The notes below the pieces were generated by a model. The model saw only the letters and a program-made list of their open reading frames with translations, made no database searches and was not told the DNA's origin. A stretch of DNA of 40,028 nt from Bacillota bacterium (GTDB taxonomy: Bacteria > Bacillota > Clostridia > Oscillospirales > Oscillospiraceae). The position numbers and the translations under genes are program-made. The stretch is from contig JAUNCL010000020.1 of assembly GCA_030535235.1 (NCBI GenBank), positions 1 through 40,028 of the forward strand. Direction: 5' to 3'. Positions 16,487 to 25,330 of the stretch are shown one piece after another (position 1 is the stretch's first letter; every line of letters begins with the position of its first letter).

Positions 16487-16903
16487 TCAGCCCTCCGTGA
16501 TGGCGAAGGAGAAGGTGCTCTTCACGCAGAGGGTCTCCCCCACGTATCCCTCTCCCTCGGCGAAGTAAAAGGGGTGCTTGGCCCGGGTAATGCGGCACTT
16601 GGTCTGAAAGAGGTCCCCGGGCTTCACCGGGGCCTTGAAGCGTACCTCCTTCATGCTGGTGTACATGGGGACCTGCCCCACTTCCAGCTTGTCCCGGAGC
16701 AGGATGCCCACGGTCTGGGCCAGGATCTCGCAGAGGATGACCCCGGGGACCACGGGGGCGCCGGGGAAATGCCCCTGGAGGAACCACTCGTCCCCCCTCA
16801 CCCGGTACTTGCCCAGGGCGAACTCCCCCTCCTGCTCCAGCTCCTCCACCAGGAGCATGGGCTCCCGGTGGGGCAGAATGGTTTTGATCTCGTCTTTTGT
16901 CAT
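16487..16903 (-). CDS. fabZ: 3-hydroxyacyl-ACP dehydratase
   Basis: A 138-residue hot-dog-fold dehydratase of the fatty acid elongation cycle. The catalytic pair is His45 (LQGHFPGAPVVPG) and Glu59 (CEILAQ), and the PHREPMLLVE start motif is present. ATG 16903 overlaps the accB stop (ATGA). It sits between accB and accC, an arrangement common in Firmicutes fab/acc clusters. No fabA, fabM or fabN-like isomerase is seen in the window, so how unsaturated chains are made, if at all, is not shown here. Confidence 0.96.
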   Translation of the reverse strand: MTKDEIKTILPHREPMLLVEELEQEGEFALGKYRVRGDEWFLQGHFPGAPVVPGVILCEILAQTVGILLRDKLEVGQVPMYTSMKEVRFKAPVKPGDLFQTKCRITRAKHPFYFAEGEGYVGETLCVKSTFSFAITEG

Positions 16904-17328
16904 GACTGCCTCTTCAGTCGGAAGAGCCGGCAGCCGTAGTCCACCACCTGGCCGTTTTCCGCGCAAATCTCCAAAATTTCGCCGTCCTCCTCGGCCATGA
17001 TCTCGTTCATGAGCTTCATGGCCTCCACGATGCAGAGGGTCTGGCCCTTTCTCACCCGGTCGCCCACCTTCACAAAGGGCTCGGCGTTCTCGGCGGGGGC
17101 GGTGTAGAAGACCCCCACCATGGGGGAGCACACCTCCACGCTGTCTTCCACCGGGGCGGCGGGCTGGGGGGCGAAGACCTGGACGGTCTCACTCCCACGG
17201 GCCGGGGCGGCGGGCGCCGCCGGGGTCCGCTCCAGGCGGACCACCCGGTCGTTCTCGGTGACCTCCAGGCCGGTGAGGCCCAGCTCTGCCATAAGGGCGG
17301 CGTACTTTCTGATATCCCCTTCGTTCAT
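16900..17328 (-). CDS. accB: Biotin carboxyl carrier protein
   Basis: A 142-residue carrier. The N-terminal helix (about 1-35) is followed by a Pro/Ala-rich linker (about 36-62) and a biotinyl domain (63-142). The biotinylated residue is Lys105 in VEAMKLMNEI, at the standard spacing from the C-terminus. ATG 17328 overlaps the fabF stop by 4 bases; an earlier in-frame start inside fabF is not supported. It carries carboxyl groups from AccC to AccAD. Confidence 0.95.
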   Translation of the reverse strand: MNEGDIRKYAALMAELGLTGLEVTENDRVVRLERTPAAPAAPARGSETVQVFAPQPAAPVEDSVEVCSPMVGVFYTAPAENAEPFVKVGDRVRKGQTLCIVEAMKLMNEIMAEEDGEILEICAENGQVVDYGCRLFRLKRQS

Positions 17329-18572
17329 AGGCGTACCTTTCGGAATGCCAGGCAGGCGTTGTGGCCGCCGAAGCCCAGGGAGTTGGACAGGCACAGGTCA
17401 ACCTCCGCCTTTACCGCCTGGTTGGGGACGTAGTTCAGGTCACATTCGGGGTCGGGCTCCTCCAGGTGGATGGTGGGGGGAATGACCCCCTCCTCCATGG
17501 CCTTCAGGCAGGCCACGGCCTCGATGGCCCCGGCAGCTCCCAGCATGTGGCCGGTCATGGACTTGGTGGAGCTGACATAGGCCTTTCTGGCCTCCTCCTC
17601 CCCCAGGGCCCGTTTGATGGCAAGGGTCTCCGCCACGTCGTTCAGGGGGGTGCCGGTGCCGTGGGCGTTCACGTAGACGGTCTCGCCCTTCTGATACCCG
17701 GCCTCGGCCAGGGCCTGTTCCATGGCCCGGGCGCCGCCATCGGCATCGGGCCGGGGGGCGGTGATGTGGTAGGCGTCGCAGGTGGAGCCGTAGCCGCAGA
17801 CCTCGCCGTAGATCTTGGCCCCCCGCTTCACAGCGTGCTCATACTCCTCCAGGACCAGAGCGGCGGCCCCTTCGCCGATGACGAAGCCGCCCCGGCGCTG
17901 GTCGAAGGGCAGGCAGGCGGCGTCGGGGTCCGGGGACACGGACAGGGCCTGCATGTTCACAAAGCCCGCCACGCCGCACTGGGAAATGGCGGCCTCCGCG
18001 CCGCCGGTGATGACCGCGTCGGCGTAGCCGTGGCGGATGGCCCGCAGGGCCTCGCCGATGGCGTTGGAGCCGGAGGCGCAGGCGGTAACTGCCGGCAGTG
18101 CGGCCCCCTGGCAGTTGAACCGGATGGCGATCTGCCCGGCGGCCATGTTGGCAATCATCATGGGGACGAAGTAGGGGGAGACCCGCCGGGGCCCCCGGTT
18201 CAGGAGCTTGGCGTGCTCCTCGCTAAAGGTGCGGATGCCGCCGATGCCGGAGCCGAAGTAGACGGCCACCCGGTCCGGGGGCAGGGTGCCGATGACCCCA
18301 CTCTCCTCCACCGCCTGGCAGGCGGCGGCCAGCCCGAACTGGGCGTAGCGGTCGCTGCGGAGGGTCTCGGTCTTATCCATATAGGCCCGGGGGTCGAAGT
18401 CCTTGACCTCGGCCGCCACCTTGGCCTTGTAATCGGTGGTGTCAAACAGGGTGATGGGGCCGATGCCGTGGACGCCGGCGATCATGTTCTTCCAGCACTC
18501 CTCCACGGTGTTGCCGATGGGGCTGATGACCCCCAACCCGGTCACCACCACTCTACGGTTGGTATTTTCCAT
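17325..18572 (-). CDS. fabF: 3-oxoacyl-ACP synthase II
   Basis: A 415-residue thiolase-fold condensing enzyme that elongates acyl-ACP with malonyl-ACP. Active-site residues are all visible: Cys165 (VTACASGSNAIG), then the histidines in NAHGTGTPLND and KSMTGHMLGAAGA. It begins RRVVVTGLGVISPIG as the family does. No FabH (initiating synthase) is in the operon, so chain initiation must come from elsewhere in the genome or from FabF itself. It overlaps accB by 4 bases and is separated from fabG by 93 bp with no clear signal. Confidence 0.96.
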   Translation of the reverse strand: MENTNRRVVVTGLGVISPIGNTVEECWKNMIAGVHGIGPITLFDTTDYKAKVAAEVKDFDPRAYMDKTETLRSDRYAQFGLAAACQAVEESGVIGTLPPDRVAVYFGSGIGGIRTFSEEHAKLLNRGPRRVSPYFVPMMIANMAAGQIAIRFNCQGAALPAVTACASGSNAIGEALRAIRHGYADAVITGGAEAAISQCGVAGFVNMQALSVSPDPDAACLPFDQRRGGFVIGEGAAALVLEEYEHAVKRGAKIYGEVCGYGSTCDAYHITAPRPDADGGARAMEQALAEAGYQKGETVYVNAHGTGTPLNDVAETLAIKRALGEEEARKAYVSSTKSMTGHMLGAAGAIEAVACLKAMEEGVIPPTIHLEEPDPECDLNYVPNQAVKAEVDLCLSNSLGFGGHNACLAFRKVRL

Positions 18573-18665
18573 AATTAAACTCTCCTAAACAAACGCAGTT
18601 CCCGTCACCGGGCGCAAAGCCCCCGGCATAAAACCACGTCCGAAGCGCAATTAAAGTTCTTTTTG

Positions 18666-19388
18666 TCACATGCCGCCGTCTACCGGCAGCACCTGTCCGG
18701 TGATATAGCTGGCCTGGGCCAGAAAGGCCACCGCCTCGGCCACTTCCTCGGCCTGCCCCACCCGGCCCATGGGAATGGACTTGACCAGGTCGGGGTTGTC
18801 AATGAGACCCCTGGTCATGTCGGTCTCGATGAAGCCGGGGGCCACGGCGTTGCAGGTGATCCCCTTGGGGGCCAGCTCCCGGGCCACCGACTTGGTGAGG
18901 CCCACCAGACCAGCCTTGGCGGCGGAATAGTTGGCCTGACCGGGGTTGCCCACCAGACCGGACACCGAGGTGATGTTCACGATGGCCCCCGCCTTCTTCC
19001 GGAGCATGATCCCGGCGCAGTGGCGGATCAGGTTGAAAGCCCCTTTCAGATTCACATCCAGAACCTCGTCAAAGGCCTCCTCCTTCATCATCAGGATCAG
19101 GCCGTCCCGGGTGATCCCGGCGTTGTTCACCAGGATGTCGATGGTGCCGAAATCGGCCTTGATTTGGGCCACGGTCTCCTTCACCTGGTCAAAGTCGGCT
19201 ACATTGCAGCGGTAGGCCCGGGCAGTGACGGCATGGTCCTGGCACCGGTCGCAGACCTGGTGGGCCAGCTCCTGGTTGCCCGCGTAGATGACGGCCACGT
19301 TGGCCCCCTGGCTGGCCAGCTTTTGGGCGATAGCCGCGCCGATGCCCCGGGAACCGCCGGTGACCACGGCAACCTTTCCGGTCAGCAT
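18666..19388 (-). CDS. fabG: 3-oxoacyl-ACP reductase
   Basis: A 240-residue short-chain dehydrogenase. The NADPH motif TGGSRGIG (residues 10-17), NNAG (88-91) and the catalytic Ser141, Tyr154 and Lys158 (NYSAAKAG) are intact. It reduces beta-ketoacyl-ACP in the elongation cycle. Its start lies within the end of fabD (7-base overlap), so both are translated together. Confidence 0.96.
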   Translation of the reverse strand: MLTGKVAVVTGGSRGIGAAIAQKLASQGANVAVIYAGNQELAHQVCDRCQDHAVTARAYRCNVADFDQVKETVAQIKADFGTIDILVNNAGITRDGLILMMKEEAFDEVLDVNLKGAFNLIRHCAGIMLRKKAGAIVNITSVSGLVGNPGQANYSAAKAGLVGLTKSVARELAPKGITCNAVAPGFIETDMTRGLIDNPDLVKSIPMGRVGQAEEVAEAVAFLAQASYITGQVLPVDGGM

Positions 19389-20299
19389 CCCGCCACCTCC
19401 TCCAGAATTTTGTCCAGGTCGGCCTGGGTCTCCATGGGGAAGGTCCGGACCGTCTTGTCGATCTTCTCAATGAGCCCGCAGAGGGTCCGCCCGGGGCCCA
19501 GCTCAACAAAGGTGTCCACCCCGGCGGTGATCATGTTCCGCACGATGGTCTCCCACCGGACGGGACTGCTGATCTGCCGGGCCAGCAGGGCTCTGGGGTC
19601 CCCGGCGTAGACTTCGCCGGTGCAGTTGGAATACAGGGGGATGACCGGGACCCGCAAATCGGTTTCAGCCAAAACCGCTGCAAAGTCCTCGGCGGCCTTT
19701 GCCATGAAGGGGGAGTGAAAGCCCCCCTGCACCTTCAAAGGCAAGGCCCGCCCTCCCGCCTCCTTCACAGCGGCGGAGAAGGGTTTTAAGCTCTCTTTCC
19801 GGAAGGCCACAGACACCTGGCCGGGGCAGTTGTAGTTCACGGGATAGACCTCTTCAAACTGCCCGCAGACTGCCTCCACCTGCTGGTTGGTGAGCTTCAG
19901 CACCGCCGCCATGGTGGAGGGATTGGACTCCGCCTCCCGGGCCATCAGCTCTCCCCGGCGGCAGACCAGACGGAAGCCGGTCTCCAGATCGGCGGCCCCG
20001 CTGTAGGTCAGCGCGGCCAGCTCTCCCAGGGAGAACCCAGCAGTCATGTCCGCCTTGACCCCTTTTTCCGCCAGGGCGGCGGCGGCGGCCAGCTCCACGG
20101 CGAACATACAGGGCTGGGTGTTGGCGGTGTTCTTCAACACCTCGTCAGAGCCGGAAAAGCACTGGTCCGAGGTGCCGGGCCGGAGGGCGTCCAGCCTGGC
20201 AAAGACTTCCCTGGCCCCCTGGGAGCACTGGGCCAGCTCCCGGCCCATGCCGGGGTACTGGGCTCCCTGGCCGGCGAAAACGAATGCTATCTTACCCAT
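19382..20299 (-). CDS. fabD: Malonyl-CoA:ACP transacylase
   Basis: A 305-residue acyltransferase that loads malonyl onto ACP. It starts MGKIAFVFAGQGAQYPGMG, has the nucleophile Ser90 in GFSLGE and the partner histidine in GGFHSPFM, and is of usual length. The ATG at 20299 lies inside the 3' end of fabK (13-base overlap); a much longer upstream extension in this frame only shadows fabK. Final residues overlap the fabG start. Confidence 0.95.
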   Translation of the reverse strand: MGKIAFVFAGQGAQYPGMGRELAQCSQGAREVFARLDALRPGTSDQCFSGSDEVLKNTANTQPCMFAVELAAAAALAEKGVKADMTAGFSLGELAALTYSGAADLETGFRLVCRRGELMAREAESNPSTMAAVLKLTNQQVEAVCGQFEEVYPVNYNCPGQVSVAFRKESLKPFSAAVKEAGGRALPLKVQGGFHSPFMAKAAEDFAAVLAETDLRVPVIPLYSNCTGEVYAGDPRALLARQISSPVRWETIVRNMITAGVDTFVELGPGRTLCGLIEKIDKTVRTFPMETQADLDKILEEVAGC

Positions 20300-21231
20300 T
20301 GTGTGGCTCCTTTCAGGATGGGCTCGGCCCCTTCCATCACGTCCCGGACGATCTCCGCGGCGGGCTGGACTTTTTTGACCATGGCCGCGATCTGGCCGGA
20401 GAGGAAGCAGCCCTTTTCCAGGTCGCCCTCCTCCACCGCCAGCCGGAGCCGGCCGGTAGCCATCTCGTCCAGGGTGGCCTCGTCCACGCCGCCGAACTCC
20501 GCCTTGGCGTATTCCCGGGGGAAGTTGGTCCGCAGGCTGCGGACGGGGTGGCCGGTCTTCTTGCCGGTGACCATGGTGCACAGGTCCGTGGCCTTCAGGA
20601 TGCGGTTTTTATACTCGGGGTGGATGCTGCACTCCTCGGCGCTGAGGAACCGGGTGCCCATCTGGACCCCGCAGGCCCCCAGCATGAAGGCCGCCGCCAC
20701 CCCCCGGCCGTCGGCAATGCCGCCGGCGGCGATGACGGGCAGGCTGGTCACGTCGCAGACCTGGGGAACCAGGACCATGGTGGTCAGCTCCCCCACGTGT
20801 CCGCCGCTCTCCCCCCCTTCGGCAATGAGGGCGGAGGCCCCCAGCCGGGTCATGAGCCTGGCCATGGCCACCGAGGCCACCACGGGGATGACCTTCACCC
20901 CGGCCTCTTTCCACAGGGCCATGTACTTGGATGGGTTTCCCGCGCCGGTGGTGACCACCGCCACCTTTTCTTCGGCCACCACCTGGGCCACCTCCTCCAC
21001 GAAGGGGCTCATGAGCATGATGTTCACGCCGAAGGGCTTTTCGGTGCGGGATTTGGCGATGTGGATCTGCTCCCGGACGTAGTCCCCGGGGGCGTTGCCC
21101 GCGGCGATGATGCCCAGGCCGCCCCCCTCGGAGACCGCCGCCGCCAGCTTGCCGTCGGCGATCCAGGCCATGCCCCCCTGGAATACGGGATACTCGATCC
21201 CCACCAGGTCACATAAGGGTGTGCGGATCAT
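20287..21231 (-). CDS. fabK: Enoyl-ACP reductase II (FabK)
   Basis: A 314-residue FMN-dependent enoyl-ACP reductase of the nitronate monooxygenase-like TIM-barrel family, the last step of each elongation cycle. Supporting segments are YPVFQGGMAWIADG at the N-terminus, AEGGESGGHVG (FMN phosphate and active-site loop), IAAGGIADGRG and LGACGVQMGTRFL. Placement directly after acpP and before fabD is the arrangement of streptococcal and clostridial fab operons. FabK enzymes are not sensitive to triclosan, unlike FabI (family knowledge). Start overlaps acpP by 4 bases. Confidence 0.94.
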   Translation of the reverse strand: MIRTPLCDLVGIEYPVFQGGMAWIADGKLAAAVSEGGGLGIIAAGNAPGDYVREQIHIAKSRTEKPFGVNIMLMSPFVEEVAQVVAEEKVAVVTTGAGNPSKYMALWKEAGVKVIPVVASVAMARLMTRLGASALIAEGGESGGHVGELTTMVLVPQVCDVTSLPVIAAGGIADGRGVAAAFMLGACGVQMGTRFLSAEECSIHPEYKNRILKATDLCTMVTGKKTGHPVRSLRTNFPREYAKAEFGGVDEATLDEMATGRLRLAVEEGDLEKGCFLSGQIAAMVKKVQPAAEIVRDVMEGAEPILKGATQWVR

Positions 21232-21449
21232 GCGCGCTTGCTCTCGATGAAAGCGACCAGGTCGCCCACGGTCTCTACCTTCTGGTCCAACTCGATCTCC
21301 ATGTCCAGCTTGTCCTCCAGGTTCATCAGCAGCTCCACGGTGTCCAGGGAATCGATGCCCAGATCCCGGAAGGTGCTCTCCATCTTGACCTCGGAAACGT
21401 CCTTTTCCACGCGCTCAGCGATCAGTTCTGCAATAGCTTCAAATACCAT
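21228..21449 (-). CDS. acpP: Acyl carrier protein
   Basis: A 73-residue acidic helical protein with the 4'-phosphopantetheine attachment Ser34 in GIDSLDTVEL. It carries growing acyl chains for all Fab enzymes in this operon. ATG 21449 has a strong AGGAGG about 8 bases upstream. It is the first gene of the operon and overlaps fabK by 4 bases, so high ACP synthesis could feed translation into fabK. Confidence 0.96.
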   Translation of the reverse strand: MVFEAIAELIAERVEKDVSEVKMESTFRDLGIDSLDTVELLMNLEDKLDMEIELDQKVETVGDLVAFIESKRA

Positions 21450-21487
21450 GATAATGACCTCCTATGTGATGTCGAATGATGTTCTTC

Positions 21488-21512
21488 CTTTGGTAATCGG
21501 TGATTACTTTTG
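21488..21512 (-). promoter_or_regulatory. Operator-like palindrome at the fatty acid operon start
   Basis: GTAATC (21493-21498), a 3-base centre, then GATTAC (21502-21507), with weaker outer symmetry to 21488 and 21512. It lies just downstream of the -10 box of the acpP promoter, across the expected start of transcription. It shares its core and 3-base spacing with the perfect palindrome at 21675-21699, so one regulator probably binds both. Confidence 0.65.
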
Positions 21513-21520
21513 TTGCACAA

Positions 21521-21549
21521 TATATACCCTATTCCCCCGGCCTTGTCAA
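21521..21549 (-). promoter_or_regulatory. Promoter of the acpP-fab-acc operon
   Basis: Minus strand TTGACA (21549-21544), 17-base spacer, TATATA (21526-21521). Transcription should start near 21514, giving a leader of about 65 nt before acpP. The palindrome at 21488-21512 lies immediately downstream, a usual repressor position. Confidence 0.8.
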
Positions 21550-21674
21550 TACGACCCAGGGAATTGTTCACGTTTTGTTCACAATTCATTCGCCCGAAGA
21601 AACCAGAAAAATATTTAGATTTTCCACTTTTTCCACCGATTTTTCCATCATTCCTCATGAAATCGTTTCATTTT

Positions 21675-21699
21675 ACAAAGTAATCATCGATTACTTTGT
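21675..21699. promoter_or_regulatory. Perfect 25-bp palindrome upstream of the fatty acid operon
   Basis: Arms ACAAAGTAATC (21675-21685) and GATTACTTTGT (21689-21699) are exact inverted copies around ATC. It lies about 125 bp upstream of the acpP promoter and 165 bp before the divergent vanZ-like gene. The core matches the site at 21488-21512. No gene overlaps it. The rest of the gap (21700-21863) is AT-rich with one weak hairpin (21725-21733 with 21752-21760) and no convincing forward promoter. Confidence 0.7.
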
Positions 21700-21863
21700 C
21701 TGCAACTTCTCCCACACAGCAGGCATTTCTTAATCTCTTTTAAAGACTTTTTTAAGAAATTCAAAAGGCTCTGTTCATCCTTTTTTATTTTTGTGTGCTA
21801 TCCTATTCCTGTTATTGATTGTCGAAGTTCTTCTCAAATCTCTCCAGAAAGAAGGAATTCTCC

Positions 21864-22439
21864 ATGAACCGCTTCCTCTCCATCGGCCTGGAGACCTTGC
21901 CAGCCGCCGTTCTCCTGCTCCTCCTTTTCCTGTTGCTGGGCAAACCGGTTTTCCACAGCGTCAGGCGGACCGGGTGGTACCTCCTTCTGGCCCTGTACCT
22001 GGCCGCCGCGTACCTGGCCGTGGGTCTGCCTACGGTGACCTACCTTCGGTTCGACCCCTCCGTCTCCCTGATCCCTTTGGCGGGCCTGGCTGCCGACGGA
22101 ACAAACGCCCTTCTGAACGTCCTCCTGTTTGTCCCTTTGGGCGCTTTTCTGCCCTTGCTGTGGGAAGGGTTCCGCTCCGTTCGGCGCACCGTCCTGTTTG
22201 GGTTCTCCCTCTCGCTGTTTATTGAGTTCCTTCAACTCTTCACCTTTCGCGCCACGGACGTTAACGACCTGCTCACCAACACCCTGGGAACCGCCTTGGG
22301 CTATTTTCTCGCCGCCTTCCTCTTGAAGCACGCCCCCGCCCGGTTTCCTGCCGACGGCAGAAGCCGGGATCTTCCTCTTATCCTCGTTGTCGTCTTTCTG
22401 GTTATGTTTTTTCTCACTCCCCTTCTGTCATTCTTGTGA
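21864..22439 (+). CDS. VanZ-like membrane protein
   Basis: A 191-residue integral membrane protein with about five hydrophobic segments (near residues 10-28, 36-56, 75-95, 108-128 and 165-188). The VanZ family pattern is present: NVLLFVPLGAFLPLLW in the middle, then IEFLQLFTFRATDVNDLLTNTLGTALGY. VanZ in Enterococcus gives low-level teicoplanin resistance, but most VanZ-like proteins are of unknown role at the membrane. ATG 21864 follows a GAAGGAA site; a longer frame starting at 21819 has none. It is transcribed divergently from the fatty acid operon and stands alone. Confidence 0.82.
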   Translation: MNRFLSIGLETLPAAVLLLLLFLLLGKPVFHSVRRTGWYLLLALYLAAAYLAVGLPTVTYLRFDPSVSLIPLAGLAADGTNALLNVLLFVPLGAFLPLLWEGFRSVRRTVLFGFSLSLFIEFLQLFTFRATDVNDLLTNTLGTALGYFLAAFLLKHAPARFPADGRSRDLPLILVVVFLVMFFLTPLLSFL

Positions 22440-22485
22440 GGTATCCTGTGATAGGACTCGCCACTGAAGCGGGAAAATAGGCGAA

Positions 22486-22525
22486 ACCCCCTCTGCACGA
22501 ACGTGCAGAGGGGGTCTTTGCGGTT
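22486..22525. terminator. Bidirectional terminator between vanZ-like and DHHW genes
   Basis: 13-bp arms, 22486-22498 and 22503-22515 (ACCCCCTCTGCAC and its complement), enclose a 4-nt loop. A T-rich tail follows on the plus strand. It lies between two convergent genes and can serve both. Confidence 0.85.
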
Positions 22526-22529
22526 CTTT

Positions 22530-23846
22530 TTACAGCCCGATGGCGGCATAGCGGGCCGCCGCCTTGGCGGAGGTGCTGTTGTAGGACTGCATCTCGAAGA
22601 TCACATCCTGCACATTGTACTCCTCCACCATCTGGGAGATGGTGTTGCTGGTGTAGCGGTAGTCCACCCAATAAACGTATTCATACTGGTCCACCAGCCA
22701 CGGGACAAAGGCGTTGCCATAGGAGTCCTTGACGACCATGACAGCGCTGCCGTCGGTGACGTTGGGGTTGTGGACCATGGAGAGAGGCCGGTCGCCGCCT
22801 ACGAACGCGCCATACAGTCCGCTGGCCGCCCAACCGGTCACATCGGTGATGATCGTCCAGTCGCGATACTGTCCATCCTGGCCGATATAGCCCATGTCGT
22901 TGGTCCCCAGGGGGGTGTAAGTCACCACGGTGTCCGGGTTCCCCGCCAGAGCGGGGGACTTGGTGTTGGCGTAATAGGTCCCCAGGAAGCCGGGGTACTC
23001 CACGGGGGTGTACTCCTTCAGATCCTTGGGGTAGATCCCCTTCTCCTTGCAGAAAACCTGATAGGCATAGTAGGCCCCCAGCTGGGTCCAGTGGTGATCG
23101 GTGCGGAAGTAGAGGTACTCGGCGTTGTGAATCCGCATGTTCTCCACCACGTTGACCTTGTGGATGCCCTCGTCCATCTGGTCGAAGAGATAGTTGATGG
23201 TCTCCCGCTCGTCGCTGCAGCCCATGTCGTCGATGACGCTCTTATCCAGCATGACGCTGGAGGACATGGGGGCCACCATGACATAGAGGTCGATCTCGTC
23301 CTTGTGGTCGGCGTAGATCTTGTTCATGGTGGCGGCCATGGTATCGGCGCCGCTCTGCACGAAGTAATACAGGCCATAGGCGCTGTTGTTGGTGATGTAG
23401 ATCCCCCCCTGCATCTCACCCAGTTCGGTGATGGTGCCGTCCTCCAGGGGTTCGGCGGGGGTGATGTCGATCTCCGGCTTGACCTTTTCTGCATCGGTGG
23501 GGATCTCATCGGCCACCTGGGCCGCACCCATGGTGACGATCTGGTCCCCCCGGAGTCCGTAGTGATTTTTGAGCCAGTCGCTGCCGGAGATCAGCCCCTC
23601 CCGCAGGGGGAAGGTGTCGGCGTACCAGGTGTCCACCTCCTTGAAGAAGCTGCCGTCCCAGAAGGAGGCCAGGGTGACGGCCGGGAAGGGGGTCAGGGTG
23701 CGCTTCTCCACCTCCGAGGTGTCCGGCCGGGCAAACCAGAGCAGGCCAATGAAGCCCATGACCACCAGCACCAGGCCAAAGGCCAGCACCTTAATGCCGC
23801 GGACCAGACCGTTGACCTTTTTCCGTTTGGATTTTAAAACAGGCAT
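22530..23846 (-). CDS. DHHW-family protein (AlgX/AlgJ-like partner of the acyltransferase)
   Basis: A 438-residue protein with a basic N-terminus, one transmembrane or signal segment (about residues 20-42) and an extracellular domain. The family signature Asp-His-His-Trp is at residues 250-253 (FRTDHHWTQLGA). DHHW proteins are SGNH-like and usually sit next to MBOAT acyltransferases, where the pair O-acetylates an exported polysaccharide, as AlgJ/AlgX with AlgI in alginate. Here it follows the MBOAT gene by 16 bases on the same strand, supporting that partnership. The modified polymer is unknown. Start 23846 has an AGGAGG site upstream. Confidence 0.85.
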   Translation of the reverse strand: MPVLKSKRKKVNGLVRGIKVLAFGLVLVVMGFIGLLWFARPDTSEVEKRTLTPFPAVTLASFWDGSFFKEVDTWYADTFPLREGLISGSDWLKNHYGLRGDQIVTMGAAQVADEIPTDAEKVKPEIDITPAEPLEDGTITELGEMQGGIYITNNSAYGLYYFVQSGADTMAATMNKIYADHKDEIDLYVMVAPMSSSVMLDKSVIDDMGCSDERETINYLFDQMDEGIHKVNVVENMRIHNAEYLYFRTDHHWTQLGAYYAYQVFCKEKGIYPKDLKEYTPVEYPGFLGTYYANTKSPALAGNPDTVVTYTPLGTNDMGYIGQDGQYRDWTIITDVTGWAASGLYGAFVGGDRPLSMVHNPNVTDGSAVMVVKDSYGNAFVPWLVDQYEYVYWVDYRYTSNTISQMVEEYNVQDVIFEMQSYNSTSAKAAARYAAIGL

Positions 23847-23862
23847 ACTGTGACCTCCTCTC

Positions 23863-25296
23863 TCAGAACTGGAAATACAGGAAGGGGTTGTAGCTGTCCC
23901 CGGCCAGAGCCATGGCCGAGAGGATCAGCAGGGCGGCCGGGTGGACGGCCTCCCACACTGCGTTGACCCAGAAGCAAACGGTGTTCCGGCGGGCCAGGTT
24001 GCCCAGGATGTTCCGGAGATACTTGCCCAGGGGGGTGGACGCGATGGAAGCGAAAATCAGGAAGAACAGGTTGTTCCGGAAGGTCAGGCTGACCTCCATC
24101 CCGGTCAGGCCGTTGCCATTGAAGCCGAACAGGCCCTTGATGGCTGCCCCCAGCATGGTGAGGTCGGTAAACTTGAAGATCATGGTACCGAACAAAACCA
24201 GCACCAGAACCCCCAGCCATTTCACCACCTCGGGCAGGCGGCTGAGGCGATCCCCCACCACAAAGCGGCCCAGGCCCAGCAGAAGGCCGTAGTACAGGCC
24301 CCACAGCACATAGTTCCAGCTGGCCCCGTGCCAGAGGCCGGTGAGGAACCAGACCACAAAGAGGTTCAGGATCTGCCGGGGAACCGTGCCGCGGTTGCCC
24401 CCCAGGGGGATGTACACATAGTCCCGGAAGAAGGAGCCCAGGGAGATGTGCCACCGCCGCCAGAACTCGCTGATGGACCGGGACACATAGGGGTAGTTGA
24501 AGTTCTCCTTATAGTGGAAGCCGCACATGAGGCCCATGCCGATGGCCATGTCCGAGTAGGCGGAAAAGTCCAGGTAGATTTGCAGAGCAAAGGCGAAGGC
24601 AGCCAGCAGGATCCCCAGGGCAGGGACGGCGGCCAACTCTTCCGCGCCCACATCGAAGAAGGTGTCCGCAATGGCGGCGCAGCCGTTGGCCAGGATGGCC
24701 TTCTTGGCCAGGCCCACGGTGAAGCGGCTGATGCCCCGGCTGATCTCAGCGGGGGTGGCCTTGCGGCGGAGGATATCCTGGTTGATATCCTGATACCGGA
24801 CGATGGGGCCGGCGATACACTGGTGAAACAGGCTGGCGTACAGGAGCAGGACCCAGTATTTCTTCTGGGCGGGGACCTCCCGCCGGTACACATCCACCAC
24901 ATAGGAGATGAGCTGGAAGGTGTAGAAGGAGATGCCGATGGGCAGCACGATGGTGGGGATCACCTCGGGCACGCCGAAAATAGCCTGGAAGTTGGACAGG
25001 AAGAAGCCCGTGTACTTAAAGAAGCCCAGAATCGCCAGACACAGGGCGATGGTGAGGACAAGGTACCGTTTTCGCAGTCCCTCCTCCGTGGCCCGCTGGA
25101 TGCCCAGAGCCCCTCGCCAGCAGATGAGGACCATGGCCAGCAGCAGGAACAGGTACCTGGGCCCGGACCAGCTGTAAAAGATCAGGGAGAAGACCAGCAT
25201 GGCGATATTCTTGGCCTTGGGGGTCTTCAAAACCAGTTGGGAAATCAGATTCGCTGTCAGGAAGCAGAACACAAACAGCATGCTCGCAAATACCAT
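23863..25296 (-). CDS. MBOAT-family O-acyltransferase (AlgI-like)
   Basis: A 477-residue polytopic membrane protein of the MBOAT family. It probably transfers acetyl groups from the cytoplasm to a cell-surface polysaccharide with the DHHW protein. Characteristic segments are FHQCIAGPIVRYQDI, SDMAIGMGLMCGFHYKENF, SEFWRRWHISLGSFFRDY, and GLWHGASWNYVLWG, whose catalytic histidine is about residue 323. ATG 25296 is preferred (GAGAGGTG upstream); a longer frame to 25332 reaches into the terminator hairpin. The similarity is to AlgI/DltB-type enzymes, and lack of dlt genes nearby argues for an AlgI-like role. Confidence 0.88.
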   Translation of the reverse strand: MVFASMLFVFCFLTANLISQLVLKTPKAKNIAMLVFSLIFYSWSGPRYLFLLLAMVLICWRGALGIQRATEEGLRKRYLVLTIALCLAILGFFKYTGFFLSNFQAIFGVPEVIPTIVLPIGISFYTFQLISYVVDVYRREVPAQKKYWVLLLYASLFHQCIAGPIVRYQDINQDILRRKATPAEISRGISRFTVGLAKKAILANGCAAIADTFFDVGAEELAAVPALGILLAAFAFALQIYLDFSAYSDMAIGMGLMCGFHYKENFNYPYVSRSISEFWRRWHISLGSFFRDYVYIPLGGNRGTVPRQILNLFVVWFLTGLWHGASWNYVLWGLYYGLLLGLGRFVVGDRLSRLPEVVKWLGVLVLVLFGTMIFKFTDLTMLGAAIKGLFGFNGNGLTGMEVSLTFRNNLFFLIFASIASTPLGKYLRNILGNLARRNTVCFWVNAVWEAVHPAALLILSAMALAGDSYNPFLYFQF

Positions 25297-25330
25297 CTCG
25301 ACACCTCTCATCGGGCACCCTTCACACAAC

